From positions 3,658,001-3,722,000 of the forward strand of contig NZ_CP067140.1 in assembly GCF_028553805.1 (NCBI RefSeq): DNA of 64,000 bases, read 5' to 3'. Of the stretch, positions 27,095 through 35,741 are shown one piece after another. The notes under the pieces are model-generated. The model saw nothing but the letters and a program-made list of their open reading frames with translations, did no database searches and was not told the DNA's origin. A program made the translations under genes and the position numbers. Source of the DNA: Paracoccus saliphilus (lineage in GTDB: Bacteria > Pseudomonadota > Alphaproteobacteria > Rhodobacterales > Rhodobacteraceae). How positions within the stretch are numbered: the stretch's first letter is position 1; each line of letters opens with the position of its first letter.

Positions 27095-27676
27095 ATGGAT
27101 GACATGACAGAAGATGACGATGAGATGTTATTGGTCGCTTCTGGGCAGGGGAATATGCGCGCCGCCCGAGCCCTTACGCTTCGCCTGACGCCTGTGGCCT
27201 ATGCCTATGCCCACAGGCAGCTAGGCAATGCCCCGGACGCCGAGGACGTCGTGCAGGAAGCCATGATAAGGCTCTGGAGGATTGCACCGAGCTGGCGGTC
27301 GGGCGAAGCCCGGGTCACCACATGGCTCTACACCGTCGTGCTCAATCTTTGCCGGGATCGGCTTCGGCGATCTGTGCGAGGGGTTCCTCTCGAGACCATC
27401 CCGGAGCCGCAAGACCCCGGGCGAGGCGCTGCAGAGCGCATGGAAGACGACGATAGGGTGCGAGCGCTGAACTCTGCGCTCCAGCAATTGCCGGAGCGGC
27501 AGCGCCGTGCAGTTGAGTTGCGGCATCTGGAGGGACTATCAAACCCTCAGATTGCTGAAATCCTCGGGATCAATGTGGCCGCGGTCGAGAGTCTGACCGC
27601 CCGGGGTAAACGCAAACTTGCCGAGATCCTGACCGCCCATGGTTCGGCTCTCCCGAAACAGGAACAAAAGCGATGA
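27095..27676 (+). CDS. ECF-type RNA polymerase sigma factor
   Basis: This 193-residue protein has region 2 with DAEDVVQEAMIRLWR (the conserved D-x-ED-x-x-Q) and region 4 with LPERQRRAVELRHLEGLSN, then IAEILGINVAAVES. There is no region 1 or 3, as expected for ECF factors. It overlaps the following one-TM gene (ATGA), which precedes a periplasmic sensor gene, a layout like cnrYXH or other metal- or oxidant-responsive ECF systems. It should direct RNA polymerase to the GGAAA-N13-CGTATAA promoters, including its own. Confidence 0.9.
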   Translation: MDDMTEDDDEMLLVASGQGNMRAARALTLRLTPVAYAYAHRQLGNAPDAEDVVQEAMIRLWRIAPSWRSGEARVTTWLYTVVLNLCRDRLRRSVRGVPLETIPEPQDPGRGAAERMEDDDRVRALNSALQQLPERQRRAVELRHLEGLSNPQIAEILGINVAAVESLTARGKRKLAEILTAHGSALPKQEQKR

Positions 27677-28020
27677 CCGATCCGGACACCGAACTCGAGG
27701 TTTTTTTCACCGCCGCACGGCGCGCTGCACCGCAGCCATCGGACGCGCTGTTCGCCCGGATCATGGCCGATGCCGAAGCCGCGCAACGAGTGCCCGAAAC
27801 ACGGCGCCCGCCAAATGCTCTCGGCCGGCTGCAGGCATGGGTCAGCGACCTCTGGCGTCCAGCATCGGGGCTTGCCGCCGCTGGTGTCGCCGGTTTAGCC
27901 ATTGGGTTGTATTTCCCCGGCGCTGTCGATCCGGCCGGTATGCTTGCCGCGGATTCGAGCTTCCTTCCCGCAGATCTTTACAGCGAGGCCGACTATGAAG
28001 CCGCGCTCTGGAGCGAGTGA
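27673..28020 (+). CDS. Putative anti-sigma factor (single-TM)
   Basis: This 115-residue protein has an acidic, soluble N-terminus of about 70 residues, one transmembrane segment (GLAAAGVAGLAIGLYFPGAV, about 74-93) and a short acidic periplasmic tail. Small one-TM proteins encoded right after an ECF gene usually hold the sigma factor at the membrane. It has no zinc-binding HxxxCxxC motif, so it is not a classic ZAS anti-sigma. Role inferred from topology and coupling to the sigma gene. Confidence 0.65.
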   Translation: MTDPDTELEVFFTAARRAAPQPSDALFARIMADAEAAQRVPETRRPPNALGRLQAWVSDLWRPASGLAAAGVAGLAIGLYFPGAVDPAGMLAADSSFLPADLYSEADYEAALWSE

Positions 28021-28523
28021 ATGCCATGACCAAGATCCCTCCTGAACCCGCAGAACCGACCCGGCGCTGGAGTAGCGTGAAGCTTATTTTGTGCGTCTCG
28101 CTTGCGCTCAACCTTTTGGTGGCTGGTCTTTTCGTTGGTGGACTGATCAGGCAGTCCCCCTCTGGAGATCATCGGGGTTCTGCGGGACGGGGCGACATCG
28201 GTGCTACGGTCATCATGGCATTGCCACGCGACACGCGTCACGCCCTGCGCGAGGAGTTAAAGCAAGACGGCGAGTTTGACAAAAACAGAGATCGCCTTTC
28301 TGCCATGCCAGACCTGCTCGATGAATTGCGCTCGGAAGATTTTGACGCGCAGGCATTTGTCGATGTCCTCAGCGAAATCCGGCAATCGCGCGACGAGCGC
28401 CTGGCGAAGATCGAGGAGGCCGTGTCGCGCGGCATTGCTGCCATGAGCACGGCCGAGCGCAGCGCCTATGCCGATCAGCTGGAAGAGATGCTGCAGAACC
28501 AAAAGCGCTGCGCCCGCCGGTGA
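28017..28523 (+). CDS. Periplasmic metal-sensor-like protein (CnrX/Spy-type)
   Basis: This 168-residue protein has an N-terminal anchor (LILCVSLALNLLVAGLFVGG) and a helical, charged periplasmic domain (ALPRDTRHALREEL and later DVLSEIRQSRDERLAKIEEA). It resembles the heavy-metal-resistance/Spy-like sensors (Metal_resist family) that pair with anti-sigma factors. A GTG at 28017 overlaps the preceding stop; an ATG at 28026 is equally possible. It probably senses the signal and controls release of the sigma factor. Confidence 0.65.
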   Translation: MNAMTKIPPEPAEPTRRWSSVKLILCVSLALNLLVAGLFVGGLIRQSPSGDHRGSAGRGDIGATVIMALPRDTRHALREELKQDGEFDKNRDRLSAMPDLLDELRSEDFDAQAFVDVLSEIRQSRDERLAKIEEAVSRGIAAMSTAERSAYADQLEEMLQNQKRCARR

Positions 28524-28568
28524 CCCGCAATGTCCGCCTGAGACGTTTGTAATTTTTTTCTGGTGGCG

Positions 28569-28598
28569 GCGACGGAAAAGAGGCTGAGCTTCGTATAA
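28569..28598 (+). promoter_or_regulatory. Putative ECF promoter of the EF-hand gene
   Basis: GCGACGGAAA (28569-28578), 13 bases, CGTATAA (28592-28598), 37 bases before the start at 28636. It is the third copy of the motif in 2.4 kb. Confidence 0.8.
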
Positions 28599-28635
28599 GT
28601 TATGTCGCAACCAGAAAATAAGGCAGGACATATCA

Positions 28636-29088
28636 ATGACAAGAACTCCTTCTCTGACCCTTTCCGTGGCCGTGTTGCTCGCTGGCTTTGGCGCATTCGC
28701 CACGCCTGCGCTCGCCCAGTCCCAAGACGCCGAAACCAATCAGAAAGTGGACATGTTTGAACGCTTCGACGCTAACGGCGACGGCGCTATCACCCGTGAG
28801 GAGATGGAACAGGCGCAAGCCGCGGCGAAAGAAAAACGCGACACGCGGCGATCGAAGAAACATGAACGCAAAGGCGGAGAACGTGGCGCAGGCGCCAAGG
28901 CTGCCTTCGAGCAGGCCGACTCCGACGGTGACGGCGCTCTGTCTCGATCCGAGCTGCTCGCACGGAATGAAGCGCGGGTCGACAAAATGATCGAACGCTT
29001 CGATGCCGACGAGGATGGGGCCCTGAGCCCTGAGGAGATGCGCGAAGGCGTCGGCAAACGTCATCGGGGCCACCAGCGCGGAAACTGA
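28636..29088 (+). CDS. Exported EF-hand protein
   Basis: This 150-residue protein has a signal peptide (cleaved near ATPALAQ) and three EF-hand loops: DANGDGAITREE (about 45), DSDGDGALSRSE (about 95) and DADEDGALSPEE (about 124). A highly basic helix (KEKRDTRRSKKHERKGG) separates the first two. It should bind calcium or another divalent cation in the periplasm. Its promoter matches that of the sigma gene, so it is a likely regulon member. It is followed by a strong hairpin. Confidence 0.8.
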   Translation: MTRTPSLTLSVAVLLAGFGAFATPALAQSQDAETNQKVDMFERFDANGDGAITREEMEQAQAAAKEKRDTRRSKKHERKGGERGAGAKAAFEQADSDGDGALSRSELLARNEARVDKMIERFDADEDGALSPEEMREGVGKRHRGHQRGN

Positions 29089-29093
29089 CGGGC

Positions 29094-29115
29094 GGCGCGC
29101 GGTTCGCCGCGCGCC
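29094..29115 (+). terminator. GC-rich hairpin after the EF-hand gene
   Basis: ggcgcgcgg-ttcg-ccgcgcgcc is a perfect 9-bp stem with a UUCG tetraloop, starting six bases after the stop codon. No T-run follows, so it may protect mRNA or act with Rho. Confidence 0.6.
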
Positions 29116-29221
29116 TACCCGCGGAGGCTCTGGCGACCAAGGGCGATCCTTGTGCCGGAGTTCATCGTCTCCATTGGGAATGATGAGCGCTCGGGCGAAG
29201 TTCCTCCATTCATCGAGCAGC

Positions 29222-29265
29222 GGTCTGCGCGGGCGGCCTTTATTGGCCCGCGCAGACCTTCTTTC
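29222..29265 (+). terminator. Strong stem-loop before the RND operon
   Basis: ggtctgcgcgggc (29222-29234) pairs perfectly over 13 bp with gcccgcgcagacc (29246-29258), followed by ttcttt. It probably ends transcription from the EF-hand side, so the RND pair at 29343 would need its own promoter, which I could not identify in 29266-29342. Confidence 0.65.
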
Positions 29266-29342
29266 CGATATCTCACCGCAAAAGTTCCTCCTGCATCGGC
29301 ATACATCGCCTCCATTGCATCGGCCCCAAGGAATATCCCCAC

Positions 29343-30566
29343 ATGGTTCACCTTCTGAAAACAGCCCTCGGGGCGGCGATACTGGCCGCGGCCTTCTTCT
29401 GGACCTTTGGGATTCCGATCGGTGGCGACTTACCGAGCTCCGAAGAATCCGCGAGCTCTCTCTCGCGTCCCGGTCCCGGCCGGGGCGGCCCTGGAGGTCC
29501 ACGTGGCGGGGGCGCTTCTTCCAGCGTGCAAACGGTTGCGGTTACTTCGACGTCGTTTCAGGAAGTCCTGACAGCGATTGGCACCTCTCGCGCAGGCAAT
29601 AGTGTTTCAGTGACGACCGAAACCGAAGGGCGGATCGTAGAGGTTGATCTGGTTGCCAACGAACATGTTGAACAGGGTGATGTTCTTCTCCGCTTTGCGT
29701 CCGACCTGGAAGAAATCGAACTGACGGCTGCGGAGGTCGAACTTGAGAGTGCCCGGCAAACTCTCGAACGCTACCGCACGCTCGCGGGCACGGGTAGTGG
29801 GGCAGTTGCCGACACGACCGTGCAGGAGGCCGAGACGGCCGTGCTGCTTGCCGAGGCAAATTTGGCACGCGCGCAAAATGCTCTGGATCAACTTATCGTC
29901 GAGGCGCCCATTTCCGGCAAGATCGGATTATCCGAAGCCCGGGTCGGAAACCGGCTCTCCGCGGGCGACGCGATCGTTACGATCGACGACACCAGCAAAA
30001 TCGTCCTCTCCTTTGAACTTCCCGAACGCGCAGTCGATCTGCTTGAGGTGGGCCGCGAGCTTAACGCCACGACACCCGCCCTTGCTGGCCGAAACTTCAC
30101 CGCAACGATCTCTGCCTTCGATAGCCGGATAGACGAGACCACACGCACTGTGACGGTAGAGGCCGAGATCGAAAATGACGACGGTAAGCTATGGCCGGGG
30201 ATGAGCTTTTCTGTGCAGCTCGCCAACGAGAGTGAGCCGCTACCACAGGTCCCGTCGTCCGCCTTGAGCTGGACCAATGAGGGCGCCCAAGTCTGGGCGG
30301 TGCGTGATGGTATCGCCACTTCCGTTCCCGTGGAACTGCGCATGCGCGAAGGCGATATGGCCTGGATTGAAGGCGACCTCGGTGCGGACGAGCAGATCGT
30401 TCTCGACGGGAGCGCCCAAATTCAGGAAGGCGCGCAGATCACCTCGGAAAACGAGCCGCCCGCGGGCAATGGCGCTTCGGGTGAGCCTCAGCCGTTGATC
30501 GGGGCCGCGGAACGCATGGCGCCCGTCCCGAGCAGCAGCAGAGCCGGCGAAAGAGAGGCAAGCTGA
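29343..30566 (+). CDS. RND efflux periplasmic adaptor (membrane fusion protein)
   Basis: This 407-residue protein has an N-terminal membrane anchor, a Gly/Pro/Arg-rich linker (GPGRGGPGGPRGGG), a lipoyl half-motif (GRIVEVDLVANEHVEQGDVL), a helical hairpin and a second half (APISGKIGLSEARVGNRLSAG), as in AcrA/MdtA. AAGGA precedes the ATG. Its last codons overlap the RND gene start. It links the inner-membrane pump to an outer-membrane channel, which is not encoded here. A long Ser/Pro/Gly-rich C-terminus (GNGASGEPQ) is unusual. Confidence 0.85.
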   Translation: MVHLLKTALGAAILAAAFFWTFGIPIGGDLPSSEESASSLSRPGPGRGGPGGPRGGGASSSVQTVAVTSTSFQEVLTAIGTSRAGNSVSVTTETEGRIVEVDLVANEHVEQGDVLLRFASDLEEIELTAAEVELESARQTLERYRTLAGTGSGAVADTTVQEAETAVLLAEANLARAQNALDQLIVEAPISGKIGLSEARVGNRLSAGDAIVTIDDTSKIVLSFELPERAVDLLEVGRELNATTPALAGRNFTATISAFDSRIDETTRTVTVEAEIENDDGKLWPGMSFSVQLANESEPLPQVPSSALSWTNEGAQVWAVRDGIATSVPVELRMREGDMAWIEGDLGADEQIVLDGSAQIQEGAQITSENEPPAGNGASGEPQPLIGAAERMAPVPSSSRAGEREAS

Positions 30567-33500
30567 TGAAGATTGCACCCAGCATGCCCCGGGCCGGCAT
30601 GATCGATCTCTTCGTGCGCAGACCCACGCTTGCGATTGTCATCAACCTTCTCATCCTCATTGCAGGCGCAGTCGCACTGTTCGGCGTCGATGTACGGGAA
30701 ATGCCGCAAGTAGACCAGCCGGTGCTGTCAGTTCGCGCAAGCTATGATGGGGCCTCGGCGGAAATCGTCGACCGTCAGGTGACGGCAGTTCTCGAAGCGT
30801 CCCTAAGCCGAATGGAAGGGCTAAAGAACATCTCTTCCACCTCCAGCTATGAATCGAGCCAGATTTCGATCGATCTGAATGATGGCGTCGACATAGATAC
30901 CGCGACGAACGATGCGCGCGAAATCGTGTCTCAAACGATGCGGGAACTGCCCGAGGATATGGACGAGCCGAGCGTGTCGCAGAACGATTCCGATGCGCAG
31001 CCCATCGTCAGGCTCGCCCTTTCCGGAACCGCAGACATCCCGGAGCTGACGAGCATTGCCGAAGGCATCGTTACCGATCGACTATCGGTCATCGAAGGGG
31101 TTGCCGAGATCACCGTAACTGGCAACCAACTTCAGGAATTTCGGGTGGAGATCGATATGACCGCCCTACAAAGCCGCGGGCTGTCACTCGACGACGTGGA
31201 AACGGCACTCCAGGCTCTGCGCGATGACACCCCTCTCGGCTCGCTGGATACAGGAAGCGAAACATTGACCCTGCGCTCGGCGAGCCCGGATGCCACGGTC
31301 GAGGATATCGCAACCTTGCGGATCGATCGCACCACTCGGATCTCCGACGTGGCATTCGTCCAATTGACATCCGAGGACCAGAGCTCAAGCGCCTATATTG
31401 ACGGTCAACCCTCCGTCAGCATCGATATCGTTCGCGAGTCGGTGGGCAACACCCTAACCATTTCCCAAGCTGTAAATCAGGCCGTTGCCGAACTTGCATC
31501 GGTCCTGCCAGAGGGAGTCTCGTTAGCCGTCACCTCCGACGATGGTGTCTTCATAGAACAATCGATCAAGGAGGTCCTGAGCTCGATCATTATGTCCACG
31601 GCCATCGTGATCCTGACCATCTATGCCTTCATCGGCTCCGCGCGTGCGACGATCATTCCGGCATTCACGATACCCGTTGCCCTGGTTGGAACCATCGGGG
31701 CCATCTGGATGGCCGGGTTCTCGATCAACACCATCACGCTTCTTGCCCTTGTGTTGGCGACAGGCATGGTGGTCGACGATGCTATCGTCGTCGTCGAAAA
31801 CATCGTCCGAAAGCGTCGTGAAGGGATGGGCCGACGCGCCGCAGCAGTCGCGGGCACCAGCGAGGTCTTCTTTGCAGTGCTGTCAACGACAGCAACGCTC
31901 GCGGCCGTCTTCATTCCGATCTCCTTCCTCCCCGGCCAGGCCGGCGGCATTTTCAAGGAGTTCGGCTTCGTTCTTGCCTTCAGCGTCACGCTTTCATCCA
32001 TCGCGGCTCTCGTCCTTGCGCCGGTGCTTGCCGCAATCGTCGATCCCGGCCGACACGATCTGGCCAGCGGGCAAGCGTCGCGTCCATCCTTTCTCGCGCG
32101 CGGCTTCGATGCGCTCGTCGATCGGACCATCAGGTCCCCGATCCTTGCCATATGCATTGCCGGGGCTGTCGCGATCATCGCACTGGGCGCAGCCCGTGAA
32201 ATGCCTTCGGAAGTCACCCCGAGCGAAGACCGCGGGTTCTTCATGGTTATGGCACGGTCGTCGTCCGGCGACAGCGTCGAGGTGCTCGAGACCGTCATAT
32301 CGCAAATCGAAGGCGTCCTGGCGCCCTACCGCGAGAGAGAGGTCATCAGCACGGTCCAGTCATTGACCGGCCGGGGCGGCAGCGGCATGGCCTTCGTGAT
32401 CGTACGATTGGCGGACTGGGCCGACCGCGACACCCCGCAGCAGGAGGTCATGGCAGATGTCAGCCGACAAATGGGAGATATTCCCGGCCTTACCGCATTC
32501 GTGCGATCCAGCAACAGCCTCAACATCCGCGGTGGCGGTGGAGGAGGACTCGAGTTTGCGGTTTCCGGGCAGGATCGGGACGCTCTGGAAGATGCGACCG
32601 ACGCTCTTATATCAGCGATGCAATCGGATAGCACATTCCTCAATCCTCAACTTTCGAGCGAGCAGGTCCAGCCCGTTCTCGAAGTTGAAGTCGACCGTGA
32701 GGCGGCCCGCGATCTGGGTCTGGATAGTGCCAGCATCTCCAGTTCGATCAGCATGATGACCCAGGGCCAGACGGCCATCACAGTGTTTCTGGAGGGTGAG
32801 GAGGTCGACGTAACCCTCGTTCCCGGTGACCCTGCGATCGAAGACCCCTCCGACCTGGAGGCAATTTTCACACGCACTGCCGACGGGCAATATATTCCGT
32901 TCTCCTCAGTCGCCAGTTTGAATCAGGTCGTGGCCCCTTCTTCGCTTGATCGGGAGGCACAGTCTCCCGCCATATCGGCACAGGCGAATCTCGGCGCGGG
33001 TATCGACTTGGGCGAAGCGGCCGAGCGGCTGGAAGCGATCGCGGGCGAGGTCCTACCTGAAGGCACACATCTCGTGCTGCTCGGCGAGGCGGCCGCGATC
33101 GACGAGAGTACGCAAGGATTCATGCTGGTTTTTGGCGTGGCATTCCTGATCGTGCTGCTCGTGCTGGCCGCGCAATTCGAGAGCATAACCAGCGCAGTTT
33201 CGATCATGGTGACGGTGCCCTTCGGCATCGCCGCCGCAGTGCTCGCCATTTCCTTCTCGGGCGGCTCACTGAACTACTATAGCCAGATCGGTCTCGTGCT
33301 CCTTGTCGGCGTCATGGCCAAGAACGGTATCCTCATTGTGGAGTTCGCGAACCAACTCCGCGCTGCCGGACAGGACATCGACAGCGCTATTCGGGACGCC
33401 ATGCGCCTGAGAATCAGGCCGGTCATGATGACGATGGTCTCCACCGTGCTCGGGGGGCTGCCGCTCGTTCTGGCTAGCGGTGCCGGGGCAGAGGCTCGCG

Positions 33501-33673
33501 TCGCCGTCGGTTGGGTGATCGTCGGTGGCCTCGGGTTCGCCACAGTCTTTACCTTGGTGTTGACCCCTGCCGCATATCGGCTGATCGCCGGCTTTGGAAT
33601 GGCGCCCGGCGCGGCTGCATCAGCGCTCGACGCCGAGATTGCCGCGGCGCGCGCAGGCTCTGAACCGCTTTAG
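30566..33673 (+). CDS. RND-family efflux pump (HAE-1/AcrB-MdtB type)
   Basis: This 1035-residue inner-membrane transporter has first segment FVRRPTLAIVINLLILIAG, porter domains in two large loops, and TM4 with GMVVDDAIVVVENIVR (proton-relay Asp pair near residues 402-403). The repeated second half has GVMAKNGILIVEFANQLR. These are the marks of multidrug (HAE-1) rather than heavy-metal CzcA pumps, which have a single Asp motif of different context. Start and stop couple it to the adaptor. It lies just downstream of the ECF module, and metal or biocide efflux under that system is possible, but no matching promoter was seen. Confidence 0.9.
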   Translation: MKIAPSMPRAGMIDLFVRRPTLAIVINLLILIAGAVALFGVDVREMPQVDQPVLSVRASYDGASAEIVDRQVTAVLEASLSRMEGLKNISSTSSYESSQISIDLNDGVDIDTATNDAREIVSQTMRELPEDMDEPSVSQNDSDAQPIVRLALSGTADIPELTSIAEGIVTDRLSVIEGVAEITVTGNQLQEFRVEIDMTALQSRGLSLDDVETALQALRDDTPLGSLDTGSETLTLRSASPDATVEDIATLRIDRTTRISDVAFVQLTSEDQSSSAYIDGQPSVSIDIVRESVGNTLTISQAVNQAVAELASVLPEGVSLAVTSDDGVFIEQSIKEVLSSIIMSTAIVILTIYAFIGSARATIIPAFTIPVALVGTIGAIWMAGFSINTITLLALVLATGMVVDDAIVVVENIVRKRREGMGRRAAAVAGTSEVFFAVLSTTATLAAVFIPISFLPGQAGGIFKEFGFVLAFSVTLSSIAALVLAPVLAAIVDPGRHDLASGQASRPSFLARGFDALVDRTIRSPILAICIAGAVAIIALGAAREMPSEVTPSEDRGFFMVMARSSSGDSVEVLETVISQIEGVLAPYREREVISTVQSLTGRGGSGMAFVIVRLADWADRDTPQQEVMADVSRQMGDIPGLTAFVRSSNSLNIRGGGGGGLEFAVSGQDRDALEDATDALISAMQSDSTFLNPQLSSEQVQPVLEVEVDREAARDLGLDSASISSSISMMTQGQTAITVFLEGEEVDVTLVPGDPAIEDPSDLEAIFTRTADGQYIPFSSVASLNQVVAPSSLDREAQSPAISAQANLGAGIDLGEAAERLEAIAGEVLPEGTHLVLLGEAAAIDESTQGFMLVFGVAFLIVLLVLAAQFESITSAVSIMVTVPFGIAAAVLAISFSGGSLNYYSQIGLVLLVGVMAKNGILIVEFANQLRAAGQDIDSAIRDAMRLRIRPVMMTMVSTVLGGLPLVLASGAGAEARVAVGWVIVGGLGFATVFTLVLTPAAYRLIAGFGMAPGAAASALDAEIAAARAGSEPL

Positions 33674-33749
33674 CAGGTGCAGGACTGCAAACCACAACGG
33701 GAACATTGACGAAACAGACCTTTGAGCGTCCGCTTTGTCCGGAGGCTGG

Positions 33750-34775
33750 CGCTGTTGCAGAATGCGTCGTCGGGACGGGCTTTCCCCTTTCCCCGATGAC
33801 CTTGGGTCACGCGTTCAATCTCGGCCTGGCCGAGTGCGTTGAAGCGGTTCATGAGGGCGATGCGGAGCTCGCCTCGACTTCGGCGGTCCGCCGGTCGGGG
33901 TCTCGCGAGGCGATCCTCTCTCCGAAGAATTTGAGGCCGCGCATCTTCGCCTCGATCCGACTTCGGACGTGATAGCCCGTCCACCGCTTCCAGATCGCCC
34001 GACCAAGGCGCCGGGTCGCCCTGGAAATGTCATTGCGAGCCATTGCCGCGGGGCAATCTTCCTTCCAGAGGCGACCGTTCTTGCGGATGGGTATGATGGC
34101 AGTGCCGCGCCGCGCGCGAGGATCGCGCTGTGGCAGCGACGGGTATCGAAGGCCCCATCACCAGTCACGGTCCCGATCTGCTGATCCGGCGGGATTTGGT
34201 CCAGCTGGCCTGGCAGAACGGGACTGTCACCCTCGCGGCGTGACGTGAATTCTACGGCCCGGATGTCTCCGGTGCCCGTGTCCATCGCAAGATGAACCTT
34301 GCGGTATTGGCGTCTGCGGTGGGTGCCGTGCTTGCGGGCCAGCCATTCGCCATCACCAGGAAACTTGATCCCCGTGCTGTCCACCAGCAGGTCAAGGGGC
34401 CTGACGGCTCGAGATCGCGACGGCGATGTTCTTCTGTCTGCGGCTCAGGGTGGAAAAGTCGGGAACCGGCCAATCCAGCCCAGCCATCTGCAGAATGCTC
34501 GACACCATCCCCCTCGCCATGGTCACTCGGACCGGTGGCGTTTCCATGGCTCGATTTGCCGGAGCGGCAGGCCGAACAGCACTTTCACCATCAGGCAGAA
34601 CTGAACCGCCGCGTCGGAGAATACCGGTGGTCGACCCGGAAGCCCGGCCTCGGGGGCATGCCAGGCCATGTCCTTGTCGAGCCAGATCAACAATGATCCA
34701 CGCCGCTTCAGGCCTTCGTTGAAGGACGTCCAGTTCGTTGTGCGGTGGCGGGCAGGTTCGGGCTTGCGCATGCCG
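33750..34775 (-). mobile_element. IS5/IS903-group element with multiply frameshifted transposase
   Basis: Leftward pieces in different frames together rebuild an IS5 transposase: TTNWTSFNEGLKRRGSLLIW with GRPPVFSDAAVQFCL (34771-34523); DSTGIKFPGDGEWLARKHG with VTGDGAFDTRRCH (34384 leftward); WKRWTGYHVRSRIEAKMRG (about 34000-33900); and ALMNRFNALGQAE near the end. At least three frameshifts make it inactive. The left boundary near 33750 (ctggcgctgttgcagaatgc) is approximate. Confidence 0.8.
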
Positions 34776-34814
34776 AGCGCTCTAACCTACCGGATGCGCA
34801 ACGTGAATTCTGCC

Positions 34815-34905
34815 GACGACGAGGCCTGAAACAACGCCCATGCGCGAACCATTTGAGCACGCGCTTTACATAATACCAATAGCCGCGACACTGCGTCAGT
34901 CCCAT
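34815..34905 (-). pseudogene. Tyrosine integrase N-terminal remnant next to tRNA-Gly
   Basis: From an ATG at 34905 the frame reads MGLTQCRGYWYYVKRVLKWF. This is like the short N-terminus of phage-type integrases (RGYWYYVRRVPK). Homology stops after about 30 residues near the IS5 element. It points towards the 3' end of the tRNA-Gly gene, 120 bases away, the usual place for an island integrase. Confidence 0.45.
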
Positions 34906-35025
34906 AGCACTACTCCTCAACCGGAGGCTGATGCGCTTTCAGTGCACGGCAAGCGCGAAATCTGCATGATTTTCAGGAATATGCTGTGAATACAGGAAAA
35001 GCCGCAGCTAACATTTGGTGAAATG

Positions 35026-35099
35026 TGGAGCGGGTGATGGGAATCGAACCCACGTATTCAGCTTGGAAGGCTGCTGCTCTACCATTGAGCTACACCCGC
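35026..35099 (-). tRNA. tRNA-Gly (anticodon TCC)
   Basis: The reverse complement starts gcgggtgtagctcaatgg and folds as a cloverleaf: acceptor gcgggtg/cacccgc, D arm agctcaatggtagagc, anticodon loop cttccaa (anticodon TCC) and T arm with ggttcgattcc. The 3' TCCA (discriminator T plus CCA) is encoded. An integrase remnant lies just beyond its 3' end. Confidence 0.95.
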
Positions 35100-35138
35100 A
35101 ACGCACCCCGTATAAAAGGCTTCGCGGCAAGGTGCAAG

Positions 35139-35741
35139 CTATCCGATGCCACGTTCCTTCAAAGCCTGGCGCAGCGCTTCGCTGTCGGTGAACCGGATTG
35201 CATCCATCCCCACTGCCCGCGCGCCCTCGACATTCGCAGCACTGTCATCGATGAAGATACAATCGCCTGACGCTATGTCGTTGCGGCGGGTCAGCGTCAG
35301 ATAGATCTCTGGTTCGGGTTTCAGCAGCCTTTCGGTACCCGATACGACGATATCCTCGAACAGCGTTTGCAGCCGCGGATAACCCGTCAGTGCCGCCGGC
35401 CAATTGTCATGCGACCAGTTGGTGATCGCGAACAGCCGGTGTCCCGCGGCCTTCAGTGCTTCGGCGATCTCCCAGCTGCCGGGAACCGGCGCCGCGATGG
35501 TGAGTGGGAAATTCGCGGTGTAGTTTTCCAGCGGGGCAGCCTCATCTCCGTGGGCTGCGCGCGCTGCCGCCAATCCCTCGGCCAGCGGGCGGCCGCCATC
35601 CTGCAGCCGGTTCCATCCGTTGAAATCAACCCTGGCCATCCAGTCGCGGATTGCTGCCTGATCGTCGAAATGCCCGGAGAATGCGGGTTCCGGGGACCAT
35701 TCGATCAGAACCTGCCCCAGGTCGAAAACGATATGTCTCAT
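35139..35741 (-). CDS. HAD-superfamily hydrolase (subfamily IA, YihX-like)
   Basis: This 200-residue protein begins HIVFDLGQVLIEW (nucleophile Asp7), with motif II in AITNWSHD, motif III Lys in LLKPEPEIY and motif IV IFIDDSAANV. The DLGxVL start resembles E. coli YihX, a glucose-1-phosphate phosphatase. It probably dephosphorylates a small metabolite. Its start overlaps the tadA stop, so the two are co-transcribed. Confidence 0.85.
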   Translation of the reverse strand: MRHIVFDLGQVLIEWSPEPAFSGHFDDQAAIRDWMARVDFNGWNRLQDGGRPLAEGLAAARAAHGDEAAPLENYTANFPLTIAAPVPGSWEIAEALKAAGHRLFAITNWSHDNWPAALTGYPRLQTLFEDIVVSGTERLLKPEPEIYLTLTRRNDIASGDCIFIDDSAANVEGARAVGMDAIRFTDSEALRQALKERGIG

